From: JALYXV01 sp963733505
GTDB taxonomy: Bacteria; Actinomycetota; Acidimicrobiia; Acidimicrobiales; Palsa-688
Length of the DNA stretch: 64,000 bases
Reading direction: 5' to 3'
NCBI GenBank assembly: GCA_963733505.1
Contig: CAVTDW010000011.1
Coordinates: 1-64,000 of the forward strand
The translations under genes and the position numbers were made by a program. Below, in pieces: positions 49,108-57,467 of the stretch; the first letter of the stretch is position 1; each line of letters begins with the position of its first letter. The notes under the pieces were generated by a model. It was not told the origin of the DNA, did not search any database, and saw nothing but the letters and a program-made list of their open reading frames with translations.

Positions 49108-49347
49108 ATGAGCCCAACCGACGTCCCGAGCGATACACCGCACGAGCACCATTCTTTGATCGAACGCCTTCGGGGCACGGGCGTCGGCATGGAGGACCCG
49201 AACATCATTGGCGATGCCGGGCCAACCGATGTCGCGCCGGGCGAGGACCCACCGCTGCCCCCGCTCACCGAGCCGTTGCCTCCTGAGGAAGAGACGCCGT
49301 CAGAGCGCCTTCTGCCATCGGACGAGGAGCTGCCGCTCGAGCCCTAA
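49108..49347 (+). CDS. Small acidic protein, 79 aa
   Basis: No known family. It starts MSPTDVPSDTPHEHHSLIER and becomes very acidic and Pro-rich (PPLTEPLPPEEETPSERLLP). No membrane segment. An unstructured acidic protein is likely. The start follows a TACGTT box. The next gene (DinB-like) is convergent. Confidence 0.5.
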   Translation: MSPTDVPSDTPHEHHSLIERLRGTGVGMEDPNIIGDAGPTDVAPGEDPPLPPLTEPLPPEEETPSERLLPSDEELPLEP

Positions 49348-49368
49348 AGGACCAGCGGGGTCCGGCGG

Positions 49369-49908
49369 CTATTCCCCGGTCATCCCGTCGACGGATTCCC
49401 GGAGGAGGTCGGCATGGCCGTTGTGCCGGGCGTATTCCTCGATCATGTGGACCACGATCCATCGCAGACTGGGAGCCGAACCGTCGGGCCAGGTGCGCTG
49501 GGCCAACCGGTTCAAGCCGCCGTCCTGGAGCGCTTCCGCGACCAGGGAGCGAGACTGGGCAACGGCGTCGTGCCAGAGCGCATGAAGCTCCTCAGGTGAG
49601 TCCTGGGCAGCCGAATGCCATTCCCAATCAGGGTCGGCGTCCCAGTCGACCGTATCCCATGGGGGCTGGCGGTCTCGCCCGTACAGCGATCGGGAGAACC
49701 AGTGACTCTCGACATAGGCAAGGTGCTTGAGCAACCCGCCCAGGGTCATCGACGAGGCGCCGACGGTCGCCATCAGGCCCGCCTCGTCCATCCCCGCGCA
49801 TTTCCACGCCAAGGTCGCGCGTTGGTAGTCGAGGAAGCCCAGCAGGGTGGAGGTTTCGTCCCCGGCAGCGGGAGGTTCGGGTCGGCCATGCTCGTCCACG
49901 TCGGTCAT
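49369..49908 (-). CDS. DinB/DUF664-family protein, 179 aa
   Basis: A four-helix DinB bundle of the DUF664 (mini-DinB) group: DETSTLLGFLDYQRATLAWK, CAGMDEAGLMATVGASSMTL, GGLLKHLAYVESHWFSRSLY and LRWIVVHMIEEYARHNGHAD, LLRES. The three metal-binding His (KHLAYVESHW and EYARHNGH) are in place, as in thiol/mycothiol-dependent enzymes. The ATG at 49908 is set by an AAATTA (TAATTT on this strand) box 8 bases upstream, rather than a farther start at 50007. Confidence 0.9.
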   Translation of the reverse strand: MTDVDEHGRPEPPAAGDETSTLLGFLDYQRATLAWKCAGMDEAGLMATVGASSMTLGGLLKHLAYVESHWFSRSLYGRDRQPPWDTVDWDADPDWEWHSAAQDSPEELHALWHDAVAQSRSLVAEALQDGGLNRLAQRTWPDGSAPSLRWIVVHMIEEYARHNGHADLLRESVDGMTGE

Positions 49909-50051
49909 AGGCGGACAAATTACCGGGTCTTCGGATGCGGGCATGTCCGTCACCTCGCCCAACGAGATTGAACGCAGGGTGCGCACCTGTCGCCTGGTTA
50001 CGCACAAGGTGTCGTTGGGAATATGACCAATCGTCAGCGCCGAGGAGAGCC

Positions 50052-50522
50052 ATGAGTCGAGTAGAGACCGACGAAGCCCCCATGATGCCGAGCGATGTCA
50101 CCGGCAAACTCGGATTCTTCGACCGGTTCGCAGGTGGGGCGTCGAAGATAGCGAGTCGGGCGCCGTTCTTCGCCTTCTGCGTGCTGCTTATCATCGTGTG
50201 GGCACCGTCGATCTCCTTCCTGCAGGTCGACACCTGGCAGCTCATCATCAACACCGCAACCACGATTATCACGTTTCTACTTGTCGCCCTGCTACAGAAC
50301 TCGCAGACCCGCAACGATCAGGCCACCCAACACAAACTCAATGCGATCGCTGACGGCCTCGCCGACCTGATGATCCGGGTCGCGGATCGCTACGAGGACG
50401 ACGATCTTCATCGCGAAGTGAAGGAGCTGAAGCTGGCCGTGGGCCTCGAAGAGCGCGAAGGCACTGCCCATCACGATGCGAACGGCCAAAACGGCCATAC
50501 TGTCGTGGAACGAACTTCGTAG
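50052..50522 (+). CDS. Low-affinity iron permease family protein, 156 aa
   Basis: The two-helix family: FAGGASKIASRAPFFAFCVL, LIIVWAPSISFLQVDTWQLI, INTATTIITFLLVALLQNSQ, TRNDQATQHKLNAIADGLAD. Members are similar to a yeast low-affinity Fe(II) transporter, but bacterial activity is not proven. The start ATG 50052 has GAGGAGA in front. The tail (DANGQNGHTVVERTS) is not conserved. It is divergent from DinB, 143 bases away. Confidence 0.87.
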   Translation: MSRVETDEAPMMPSDVTGKLGFFDRFAGGASKIASRAPFFAFCVLLIIVWAPSISFLQVDTWQLIINTATTIITFLLVALLQNSQTRNDQATQHKLNAIADGLADLMIRVADRYEDDDLHREVKELKLAVGLEEREGTAHHDANGQNGHTVVERTS

Positions 50523-50577
50523 GACGCCAGTCGTTGCACCGGGCCGTAAGAAACGTGCCGGAGGACGGCCGTGGATC

Positions 50578-50583
50578 TAGCGT
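50578..50583 (+). promoter_or_regulatory. -10 box TAGCGT, probable leaderless promoter
   Basis: TAGCGT ends 6 bases before GTG 50590 and there is no ribosome-binding site. Confidence 0.45.
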
Positions 50584-50589
50584 TCGACC

Positions 50590-51052
50590 GTGCCGAAGCT
50601 TGAGTTCGATGCGCTCGTCCGCTCCAGCCGCGGCGGCGGGGCGTTGGTGGAGTTACCGGCTGACACTGCTGAGGTGTTCGGCACCCGGGCCCGGTTCGCG
50701 ATTCGGGCCACGTTCAACGGCGTCGAGTATCGAGGATCAACCATGCCAGTCGGCGATGGCTCCTTCTGCCTTGGTGTTTCAAAGGCCGTGCAGCTCGCGG
50801 CCGAGCGTCGACATCGGCGACTGGGTGCACGTGGTCGTGGAACTCGATACTGCGCAGCGAACCGTCGAGGTCCCCGATGACCTTGCGACCGCGCTGAAGG
50901 AAGCGGCGTTGACCGACACATTCAACGCCATGGCCTACACCCATCGCAGGGAATACGTTCATTGGATCGTCCAGGCGAAAAAGGACGAAACACGTCGACG
51001 CCGCCTGGCTCGAGCGATCGAGATGATCGCGGGTGGCGACCACCTCTCCTAA
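50590..51052 (+). CDS. DUF1905 / YdeI (OmdA)-family protein, frameshifted near 50800
   Basis: The first half is DUF1905 (LEFDALVRSSRGGGALVELP, VFGTRARFAIRATFNGVEYR). The second half, in another frame, begins VDIGDWVHVVVELDTAQRTV, then EVPDDLATALKEAALTDTFN and YTHRREYVHWIVQAKKDETR, RRRLARAIEMI: the Bacteriocin-protection/YdeI domain. The junction near 50800 has one extra base. Repaired length is about 153 aa, a known two-domain arrangement. Its function in resistance to bacteriocin or osmotic stress is only known by name. Confidence 0.85.
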
Positions 51053-51079
51053 GCCATGACGAGCGCGAAGGCCCCGACC

Positions 51080-52051
51080 CTACGCCGGACCCGCTGCCAG
51101 GCCGCCCGACCCCTGGCGTCTCCCGCCAATGGCGCCACCGACCATGCCGGCCGCGACCGCCAGCAGCGGACCAACGACGAACCCGACGAGTAGCGCCACC
51201 GCAGACTCGCGTCGCACGAGGAACGCCGCGAACCCCGGCCACTGGGCGAGCTGATGGCCGCGCTCGGTCACGACTCCGAAGCCGTTGAAGGCCGAGACCG
51301 CCTCATGGTCGTACGTCCACCACCCCGCCGCGGCAAAGGTCAAGGTCATCAGGCCGACAAAGAACACCACGCCGCTGATCAGACCGACCCACAACCCGAC
51401 CCAGAGCCCAGTGCGGACGCCGGTCGGGTTGTCGCCGTTGGCTCGGGTCGCCATGGCTCCGGCTGCGATCGTTGTGCCCACCCCCAGCAGCCCGGCATAT
51501 CCGCCGTAGGGGAGCGGTGTCACCGCCACCAGGTACATGACGCCGACTGCGACCCCCGCGACGATCCCGTGCTTGGCGGAGACCTGGGCCTCGATGCTGG
51601 ACGGTTGGCAGCCGCGCAGAACCAGCCAGGTACCGGCGAGCAGGAAACCGACCAGCAGGACGCCGTATCCGGACTCCCAGGCAGTCGCGGTCGGATAGCG
51701 GACTTGACCGAAGATCGCGAGCGCCGCGCACACGACGATCGCGCTGGTGATGGCCACCGCGGCCCGTCTGCGGTTCGCGCCGATCCCATGTGTGGGATGC
51801 AATGCCGTGCGAAGGCATCCGAGGGCAAAGTGCCATCGCGCTGTGCGGCCTTCGACCTGTTCGAACTCGGAGCCCATCGCCGCACCCCATCTTGAGGAAT
51901 CTTCGGGCATCAAGCTCGAGGCCAGCGCCATCAGACTCGATGCGCCATCATGGCCACCGTCTCGCCACACCGGCCCGACGGTGCGAGCGACGCGAACGAC
52001 GACCCAGATCCCACCGCCGAGTAGGGCCAGGACGATCACGAGGGCGATCAC
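51080..52051 (-). CDS. PadR-associated multi-pass membrane protein, 323 aa
   Basis: An N-terminal helix (MIALVIVLALLGGGIWVVVR) is followed by a soluble stretch with SSLMPEDSSRWGAAMGSEFE, QVEGRTARWHFALGCLRTAL, a motif seen in actinobacterial membrane proteins encoded with PadR regulators. Then come about six helices (AVAITSAIVVCAALAIFGQV, GVLLVGFLLAGTWLVL, GIVAGVAVGVMYLVAV and others). It overlaps the PadR stop by ATGA, so it is the regulated partner. No transport motif is visible. Confidence 0.8.
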   Translation of the reverse strand: MIALVIVLALLGGGIWVVVRVARTVGPVWRDGGHDGASSLMALASSLMPEDSSRWGAAMGSEFEQVEGRTARWHFALGCLRTALHPTHGIGANRRRAAVAITSAIVVCAALAIFGQVRYPTATAWESGYGVLLVGFLLAGTWLVLRGCQPSSIEAQVSAKHGIVAGVAVGVMYLVAVTPLPYGGYAGLLGVGTTIAAGAMATRANGDNPTGVRTGLWVGLWVGLISGVVFFVGLMTLTFAAAGWWTYDHEAVSAFNGFGVVTERGHQLAQWPGFAAFLVRRESAVALLVGFVVGPLLAVAAGMVGGAIGGRRQGSGGLAAGPA

Positions 52052-52443
52052 GTGGTGCTCCCTGTGTCGAATCGAGGCAGGGCGCCAGCCGTTCGGGCGC
52101 CAGCCGTTCGAGCGCCAGCGGTTCGGGCGCCAGCGGTTCGAGCGCCAGCGGTTCGAGCGCCAGCCGGTCGCATTGAGTGGTCCTGCACCGCCGCGGCCAG
52201 CGCCAGACCCTGGCCCGTCAGGCGGTAGAGGTGGCGGGCAGGCCGCCCCGGAGGCGGATGCTCCTCCCAGACAGCATCCAGGAGTTCTCGGGCGTCCAGG
52301 CGCATGAGGATCGGGTAGAGCGACCCGGATTTGAGGCCCACTTCCACTGCCAGGTCATAGCCATGGCGCCAGGCCTCGGGCTGGCGGGCCAGGGCCACGA
52401 GCACCTTCGTGGTCTGCGGCGAGGGCATACGGGTACGGGTCAT
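52048..52443 (-). CDS. PadR-family regulator with repeated ARTAG tail, 131 aa
   Basis: The winged helix is QTTKVLVALARQPEAWRHGY, DLAVEVGLKSGSLYPILMRL and DARELLDAVWEEHPPPGRPA, then RHLYRLTGQGLALAAAVQD, a normal short PadR. The last 35 residues are five (A)RTAG repeats made by a 15-bp minisatellite (52082-52171), an unusual tail. Upstream lies TCTATCTAAGTAGA (52451-52464), a weak inverted repeat that may be its operator. Confidence 0.85.
   Translation of the reverse strand: MTRTRMPSPQTTKVLVALARQPEAWRHGYDLAVEVGLKSGSLYPILMRLDARELLDAVWEEHPPPGRPARHLYRLTGQGLALAAAVQDHSMRPAGARTAGARTAGARTAGARTAGARTAGALPRFDTGSTT
52082..52171. repeat. Six tandem 15-bp repeats within the PadR gene
   Basis: Units of GCGCCAGCSGTTCGR, the last one degenerate. 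They are in frame, so copy number changes would lengthen or shorten the protein tail by five residues. Confidence 0.9.
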
Positions 52444-52529
52444 ACAACAACTCTATCTAAGTAGACTTATCGCGAGCACTCTTCTCTCGATCCGAGCGCA
52501 CCGGGGGAGCTCCGGACATGCGGCCGGGC

Positions 52530-53441
52530 TTACCCAATCGAGGGCGAAGCCTCGAGCGCCGCACGGTCCCATCCGGCCAGTTCCGCGGCCGCTTCGTACG
52601 TGCTCTGGCAGAAGGCCAGCAAGAGTGCGTCGGGGTCGTCCGCAGTGCGTACCGCGGCATAGGGCAGGATGAACTCGCCCAGGGTGTGGTCGTAGTACGC
52701 GGCCGCGGGTTGGACCGGCCAGTCAGCGAACCTCGCAGGCTGCGGGTAGGCGTACGCGTAGAACGACCCCTCTTCGCTGCCACCGGGCCAGAACCCGCAG
52801 CTGTGCACCTCGTGGCTGTACGCCATCTCCTGGACCCAGTCCGGACAGTTCGGAACCCCGCCGGGGTGTCTCGGCGCCGTCCGGCCCGAGAAACGGGTGA
52901 CTGCGAGGTCAGGGCCGCCCCAGAAGAAATGCACGGGGCTGGCCTTTCCGATGAAGCCGGCCCGGAACCGCTGCATCACGCGGTGCGCCTGCAGCAACGC
53001 CAGCCAGAACCGTTGCGCTGCCGCCGCGTCGTACGCGTGATGCTCCTCGTCCTCGGCAAAGGGGATGGCGACCGCCACCTCGACCGGCCGGGGCAAGATC
53101 TTGACGGGCACGTCGAGTTCGTCGAGCGCTGCCATCGTGGCGGCATAGAAGCTGGCCACTGACCGGGGCTCCAACGCCACCTTGCGCTTCTGACCGTCGG
53201 ACAGCCGCAGGTCAAGGACGTGGTCGAGAAAATCGAATTCGACTTCGAGTCCCCGCCCTGCGGTGTGCATCAGGGAGGTGGTGAGGCCCCGGGCCGATAG
53301 ATACAGGGGTACCTGCCACCAGTGGTTGATCATCGGCTCCAAGGCCAGACGAACCTTGCCGACGACCTGCGTCCACAAGTGAAGCGTGTCGAGCGTGTCC
53401 TGCCACGTCGAAAGGGTGAGTTCCGGCCAAGTGGCGGTCAC
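52530..53441 (-). CDS. DUF5996 family protein, 303 aa
   Basis: The whole chain follows this family: MTATWPELTLSTWQDTLDTL, HLWTQVVGKVRLALEPMINH, WWQVPLYLSARGLTTSLMHT, then RAGFIGKASPVHFFWGGPDL, AVTRFSGRTAPRHPGG and EEGSFYAYAYPQPARFADWP. Function is unknown; members are cytosolic. GTG 53441 is the start. Not obviously linked to neighbours; a 154-base gap upstream holds nothing I can name. Confidence 0.87.
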   Translation of the reverse strand: MTATWPELTLSTWQDTLDTLHLWTQVVGKVRLALEPMINHWWQVPLYLSARGLTTSLMHTAGRGLEVEFDFLDHVLDLRLSDGQKRKVALEPRSVASFYAATMAALDELDVPVKILPRPVEVAVAIPFAEDEEHHAYDAAAAQRFWLALLQAHRVMQRFRAGFIGKASPVHFFWGGPDLAVTRFSGRTAPRHPGGVPNCPDWVQEMAYSHEVHSCGFWPGGSEEGSFYAYAYPQPARFADWPVQPAAAYYDHTLGEFILPYAAVRTADDPDALLLAFCQSTYEAAAELAGWDRAALEASPSIG

Positions 53442-53595
53442 GGCGCGAGCTTTTCACCTCCCGCCATCGGCCGCCAGACCCGAATTGCCAGGCGCGAGCC
53501 CAGGACACCGGAAGGATCGAGCTCTTCCATGTTCGGTTCGTTCGGGTGTCGAACCGCTCGACGCTGGCCCCACGATACGGCTCGATGACTGCGTC

Positions 53596-54192
53596 TCAGG
53601 CCGCCAGGCTGAAGGGCGGGTAGCTGTCGGTGAGGAATCCGACGTATGCCTCGACTCGAAGGCTGTAGCGGTAGGCATTGACCAAGAAGTCCCGGATTCC
53701 CTGCGGATACTGCCCGGTGACGAGTACCGCGAAGAAGCCGGCAATGATTCCAAGGATCGACCCGATGGCCAAGGCGGCCATTACGAAGTAGTGGGGAATG
53801 GCCAGGATCCACTTGTACAGGGGCTTCCAGCGCGCCAGGTGCTCGGGGTAGGTCAGGCGTAGCGATGTGTGGACTTCCACGCCGTCGTCCTCGGAGGACA
53901 TCTCGAAGTCGAACGGCGGGTAGTCCTCGTGCATGAACAGGGCGTAGCTCGTCGCTCGCCATTCGTAGCGGTAGGTCATGACGATGGCGTTGAAGATCGG
54001 TCGTGGAATCTGCTCGGTGAACAGCACGGTGAAGAAGCTGATCAGTGTCAGGATCTGGCGCAGGGAGCGCAGCACCGAGGCGACGATCAGGTGCGGGATG
54101 GCCAGGAGCCACTGGACGAGGGGGCGCCACCGGGTGATGTGACGGTCGGCTTCGAAGTCCAGCTGCACTGGATAGGGGACGGACATGGACAT
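53596..54192 (-). CDS. DUF4389 membrane protein, two repeats, 198 aa
   Basis: Two copies of the DUF4389 unit: RHITRWRPLVQWLLAIPHLI with FFTVLFTEQIPRPIFNAIVM, and HLARWKPLYKWILAIPHYFV with FFAVLVTGQYPQGIRDFLVN, each followed by YRY-x-xR-x-Y-x-x-F-x2-x-xYPPF. It has about four membrane helices. The ATG 54192 (MSMSVPYPVQL) has GAGGGAG in front. The upstream gap (54193-54461) contains nothing I can identify. Confidence 0.9.
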   Translation of the reverse strand: MSMSVPYPVQLDFEADRHITRWRPLVQWLLAIPHLIVASVLRSLRQILTLISFFTVLFTEQIPRPIFNAIVMTYRYEWRATSYALFMHEDYPPFDFEMSSEDDGVEVHTSLRLTYPEHLARWKPLYKWILAIPHYFVMAALAIGSILGIIAGFFAVLVTGQYPQGIRDFLVNAYRYSLRVEAYVGFLTDSYPPFSLAA

Positions 54193-54461
54193 AATGGCTC
54201 CCTCGTTGAGGCCGCCTTGGAAGAGACGGTGTGATTGTCGTGCGGGTGTTGTGTCTGTGACGAAAAGGGCGCTAGCGGTCACCGCCAGTCCGGTTGCGCA
54301 TCGAAATAGGCGGGAGAGTTCGGGGCGGCTCCAATCCAGGGGGAGCCAGTCGAGCGCCCTGCGAGTCAAGGTGGGGGCCGACTTCCGCACCCCAAAATCT
54401 ACTCGCATAATTGGCGAGCGAACAGTGGCAAACCCCGCGAAAAGAATCCCGCCGGGCGGCC

Positions 54462-55028
54462 CTACAGCAGGCGGCCGCGATCGAGCACCAGGCCAAGTCG
54501 GTTCATGACCCACCGATGCGCAACGATGACCGCGGCCGCGAGCACCGCGATCACGATTGTGGCGGGCAGCGCACCCGCCCCGAAGCTTCCGACCTCGACG
54601 AGCGCGATGGTCGCCGCCGCGACCGCGACCACCGCTGCGATGACGGGCCAGACGCTGCGGCGCAGGTGGCGGTCGATCGACTCGACGATGGTGACGACGA
54701 CCGGGTCGGGGATCGCGGTGCCGCGCCACATCGAACGGTACGTCGTGCCCCGCCTTTTTCGGTCCAGCCCGAGGAATGCGACGGACTGGGAGTCCTCCGG
54801 TCGTCGCCTCCACTTCGCCCAGGAGTAGGAGGTGCCGCCGAGGCATGCCAGGGCGATCGGGATGAGGCTCACCAAGCTGGTGTCGTGGTTGAGCTTCATC
54901 ACCACGAACGGCGCCGGCAGGTACAGGAGAACCATAAGTTCCAGCGCCCGCCGCCGGCCGCGAACGGCAAGCGTCGTGAGTTCGGTGTCGCGGCGTGCGA
55001 GTCGGGCGAACTGCTCGTCACTGTCCAT
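54462..55028 (-). CDS. Membrane protein linked to a PadR regulator, 188 aa
   Basis: Four likely helices: ALELMVLLYLPAPFVVMKLN, VSLIPIALACLGGTSYSWAK, VWPVIAAVVAVAAATIALVE and LPATIVIAVLAAAVIVAHRW. A soluble loop reads LGLDRKRRGTTYRSMWRGTA. The ATG 55028 overlaps the PadR gene by 11 bases, which indicates co-expression. No known family or transport motif is visible. Confidence 0.75.
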   Translation of the reverse strand: MDSDEQFARLARRDTELTTLAVRGRRRALELMVLLYLPAPFVVMKLNHDTSLVSLIPIALACLGGTSYSWAKWRRRPEDSQSVAFLGLDRKRRGTTYRSMWRGTAIPDPVVVTIVESIDRHLRRSVWPVIAAVVAVAAATIALVEVGSFGAGALPATIVIAVLAAAVIVAHRWVMNRLGLVLDRGRLL

Positions 55029-55449
55029 TGCTGACCTCCAGGTCGGCGATCGCCTTGGCGGCGTTGTCGAGGACCCGCTCGACGGCGGCACGGTCGACAC
55101 GACCGCTGAGTTTGTTGATACGCACCGTGACCCGGGCGAGGGCTGCCTGCAGCGCCGCGTCGGCCTTGAGCACGGTGGCGGTCCGATCCTCAATTCGCCG
55201 TAGCGCATCCCGCTGATCGGCCAGCAGGCTCTCGCCGCTGGCGGTCACCCGATAGGTGGCCTTGCCTTCACCGGGGATTTGCTCGACCAGCTGTTCGGCT
55301 CGCAGCGCCGACAGAGCCGGGTAGACGCTCCCCGGCGATGGCCGGTAGGTGGGCGCGAAGCGTCGCTCCAGCTCGCCAAGCAACTCGTAGCCCCCCTGCG
55401 CCCGGGCAGCGAGAAGCGAGAGGAGCACGAGGGGGAGTTCACCGGGCAT
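55018..55449 (-). CDS. PadR-family transcriptional regulator (Vir-like C-terminus), 143 aa
   Basis: The HTH begins MPGELPLVLLSLLAARAQGG, YELLGELERRFAPTYRPSPG, SVYPALSALRAEQLVEQIPG and EGKATYRVTASGESLLADQR. A helical end (AALQAALARVTVRINKLSGR) gives the dimer. I use the ATG at 55449 because a perfect inverted repeat (55468-55498) lies 18 bases upstream as a likely operator; a longer frame starting at 55506 would run through it. Confidence 0.9.
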   Translation of the reverse strand: MPGELPLVLLSLLAARAQGGYELLGELERRFAPTYRPSPGSVYPALSALRAEQLVEQIPGEGKATYRVTASGESLLADQRDALRRIEDRTATVLKADAALQAALARVTVRINKLSGRVDRAAVERVLDNAAKAIADLEVSNGQ

Positions 55450-55467
55450 GAAGAACTGGTTCCTGGA

Positions 55468-55498
55468 CGTATTACGTACTCTACTCGTACGTAATACG
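55468..55498. promoter_or_regulatory. Perfect 12-7-12 inverted repeat upstream of PadR
   Basis: CGTATTACGTAC - TCTACTC - GTACGTAATACG. Position and symmetry fit an autoregulatory operator for the PadR protein. Confidence 0.8.
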
Positions 55499-55594
55499 AA
55501 CTGCAACCGCCAGCCATCTCATCGTGGCGCCGAGGTTTGGCGCAGTGATCGGGGGTGTGCGATCCCTTACGTCGCGGCGGGCTCGCGCCAGCGC

Positions 55595-55930
55595 TTAGAG
55601 GACCTCAAGGGTGGCGGGACCTGTCTGCGACGAGACGCCTGTGGTGACACAAGCAACAACGTCGAGCACGGGCAATGCCAACACTCGGGTGGCGGCGCTT
55701 CCTTTCCGGAAGCCATGGGTGACCGCACCAACGGACGTGACCGTGGTGGTGCCGTCGAGGGCGCGCACCACGCTGGTCCTCTGAAGGTGATGGTGCTGGA
55801 CTTGCCATTGTTCCAGTGGTAGGTGATCACATCGATGATTCCCGGTTGCACGGTCAGCAGGCAGGTGGCTTGCTCGCTGAACGACGCTGATCCTTGAGCG
55901 CCCCATGTGCTACCCGAGCGAAGGCCGGCG
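55595..55930 (-). pseudogene. Remnant of a secreted protein, frames mixed
   Basis: Two frames each carry plausible pieces: CLLTVQPGIIDVITYHWNNG, KSSTITF in one, and VVRALDGTTTVTSVGAVTHG, FRKGSAATRVLALPVL, DVVACVTTGVSSQTGPATLE in the other, ending at a TAA (55595-55597). It looks like the C-terminal beta domain of an exported actinobacterial protein cut by one or more indels. There is no start or signal peptide. The lipoprotein gene begins its stop 18 bases upstream on the same strand. Confidence 0.4.
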
Positions 55931-55948
55931 CCTCGCGGCTGGCTGGAA

Positions 55949-57061
55949 TCAGTGCAGAACCGGGCCGCTCGCGACTGCCTCGAAGGCCGAGCCCGGGATG
56001 GTCTTCAGCTGATTCAGGTCGGTGTCGTTCCAGCGGCTGTCGGTGGCCCCGGAGATGAACCAGTTGGAACCGTTGTCCGCGACGAACATGCCATAGCGCT
56101 GCAGGCACTGGAGCACGACCAGGGCGGCTCCGTGGAACGCTGACAGATCGAACGAGGCCTTGAGCCGGAACCGGGCCCCCATCGGCGCGACGTTGGGATC
56201 GGCGGTCGATCCGGCCTGGTGGGTTGCGGGATGGATGAAGCCCTGTTGCGTCTTCGCCACGGTGAACCGCAGGGCGTGGTCGATGTGACCCGACTGGACC
56301 TCGTCCCACCGGACCAGGCCCGGGAGGATCGGCAGCCCGGCCGCGTCGGCCGACGTCCAGGTGTCGGGCCGCAGCCGGTCGGAGCGCAGGTCGAACACGG
56401 CGCCCGATGCCGCGTGCCACCCGCCACGACCGTTGGGCGAGGCGCCGTACAACTCATACAGGTGGCAGTCGGCGGACGCCACCAGCACATGGGCGTCGCT
56501 GCCCGATTCGACCGGGGCGTTGCGAGGCACCGGGTAGGGGCCGGGATCGCTCTCGGAGCCATACGCGGTGAAGGTGATCGGAACCTTGGGTTGGCCGGCC
56601 GGCACCACGACATAGGGAATCCCGTACGTCGGATCGGCGCCGAAATCGGGGTGCAGGTGGGTGCTGAGGCCCACGCTGGCCACCCACGCACCGGAGTGGG
56701 GGTCGATCGGGTCTCGTGAGACGTCGCGCCGCCACGGGTTGTCGGCGGGGAACAGGGGACATCCGGCGATCGTGGGGCCCCGCGTCGGTGCCGCGGTGGT
56801 CGTCGAACCGGACCGTGCGACCGTGGCCGCGGGATGAGCCGGCGCAGCGGTCGAGGTCACGGCTGCGGTCGGGGCGGGTGCGCTCGGGGACACCGAGGTG
56901 GGAGCTTGGGTCGTGGCCGTCAGTTGCGGGATGAGCGACGCGGTCGTCACGGCCGCGGTGCTGGGGGCTGAGCTGGGAAAATGGCGACCGGAGGCGCACC
57001 CGACCGTGGTGGTGCCCACGAGCGCGAATGCCACCAGCCAGGGCACGGATCGCGGGATCAC
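55949..57061 (-). CDS. Secreted lipoprotein of unknown function, 370 aa
   Basis: The GTG at 57061 gives VIPRSVPWLVAFALVGTTTV with lipobox TTVGC. A Thr/Pro/Ala linker of about 65 residues leads to a conserved-looking domain: GCPLFPADNPWRRDVSRDPI, HLHPDFGADPTYGIPYVVV, GSESDPGPYPVPRNAPVESG, SDAHVLVASADCHLYELYGA, TSADAAGLPILPGLVRWDEV and YGMFVADNGSNWFISGATDS. I know similar proteins in actinobacteria and acidobacteria but no established function. A longer N-terminus from 57202 is possible but would bury the signal peptide. Confidence 0.8.
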   Translation of the reverse strand: MIPRSVPWLVAFALVGTTTVGCASGRHFPSSAPSTAAVTTASLIPQLTATTQAPTSVSPSAPAPTAAVTSTAAPAHPAATVARSGSTTTAAPTRGPTIAGCPLFPADNPWRRDVSRDPIDPHSGAWVASVGLSTHLHPDFGADPTYGIPYVVVPAGQPKVPITFTAYGSESDPGPYPVPRNAPVESGSDAHVLVASADCHLYELYGASPNGRGGWHAASGAVFDLRSDRLRPDTWTSADAAGLPILPGLVRWDEVQSGHIDHALRFTVAKTQQGFIHPATHQAGSTADPNVAPMGARFRLKASFDLSAFHGAALVVLQCLQRYGMFVADNGSNWFISGATDSRWNDTDLNQLKTIPGSAFEAVASGPVLH

Positions 57062-57201
57062 ACCGTCAATGCTCGACAGGATCCGATGCTTGATTGACCG
57101 CCAAAACAGGTCGAGGCGGCAGAGCGTGCGCCTCCCTGTCAGACTCTGTTCCTCGAACCGCCGGATGGTCTCATCGTCCGGCGCCGGAAGGAGTGCGTTC
57201 A

Positions 57202-57402
57202 ATGTCTGTCGGCACGGTCAAGTGGTTCAGCGGTGAGAAGGGCTACGGCTTCATCTCGCGCAGCGATGGGGATGATGTGTTCGTCCATTTCAGCGCGATC
57301 GAAGGCGACGGGTACCGCAACTTGGAGGAGGGTCAGACCGTCGAATTCGAGGTGACCCAGGGCCCGAAGGGTCTCCAGGCAACCGGAGTGCGGGTCACCT
57401 AG
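57202..57402 (+). CDS. cspA: Cold-shock protein, 66 aa
   Basis: A full CSD: MSVGTVKWFSGEKGYGFISR, then DDVFVHFSAIEGDGYRNLEE and GQTVEFEVTQGPKGLQATGV. RNP-1 KGYGFI and RNP-2 VFVHF are intact. It is an OB-fold RNA chaperone. The ATG has GGAAGGAG 10-11 bases upstream. It is divergent from the lipoprotein gene, and convergent with hrpB. The gene symbol follows the family; there may be several paralogues. Confidence 0.93.
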   Translation: MSVGTVKWFSGEKGYGFISRSDGDDVFVHFSAIEGDGYRNLEEGQTVEFEVTQGPKGLQATGVRVT

Positions 57403-57467
57403 GAGGCGCATCACCTACCGCGCGGACCGGGCTGGGTAGCGCAGACGACGGATCTGGACGCGGACAA

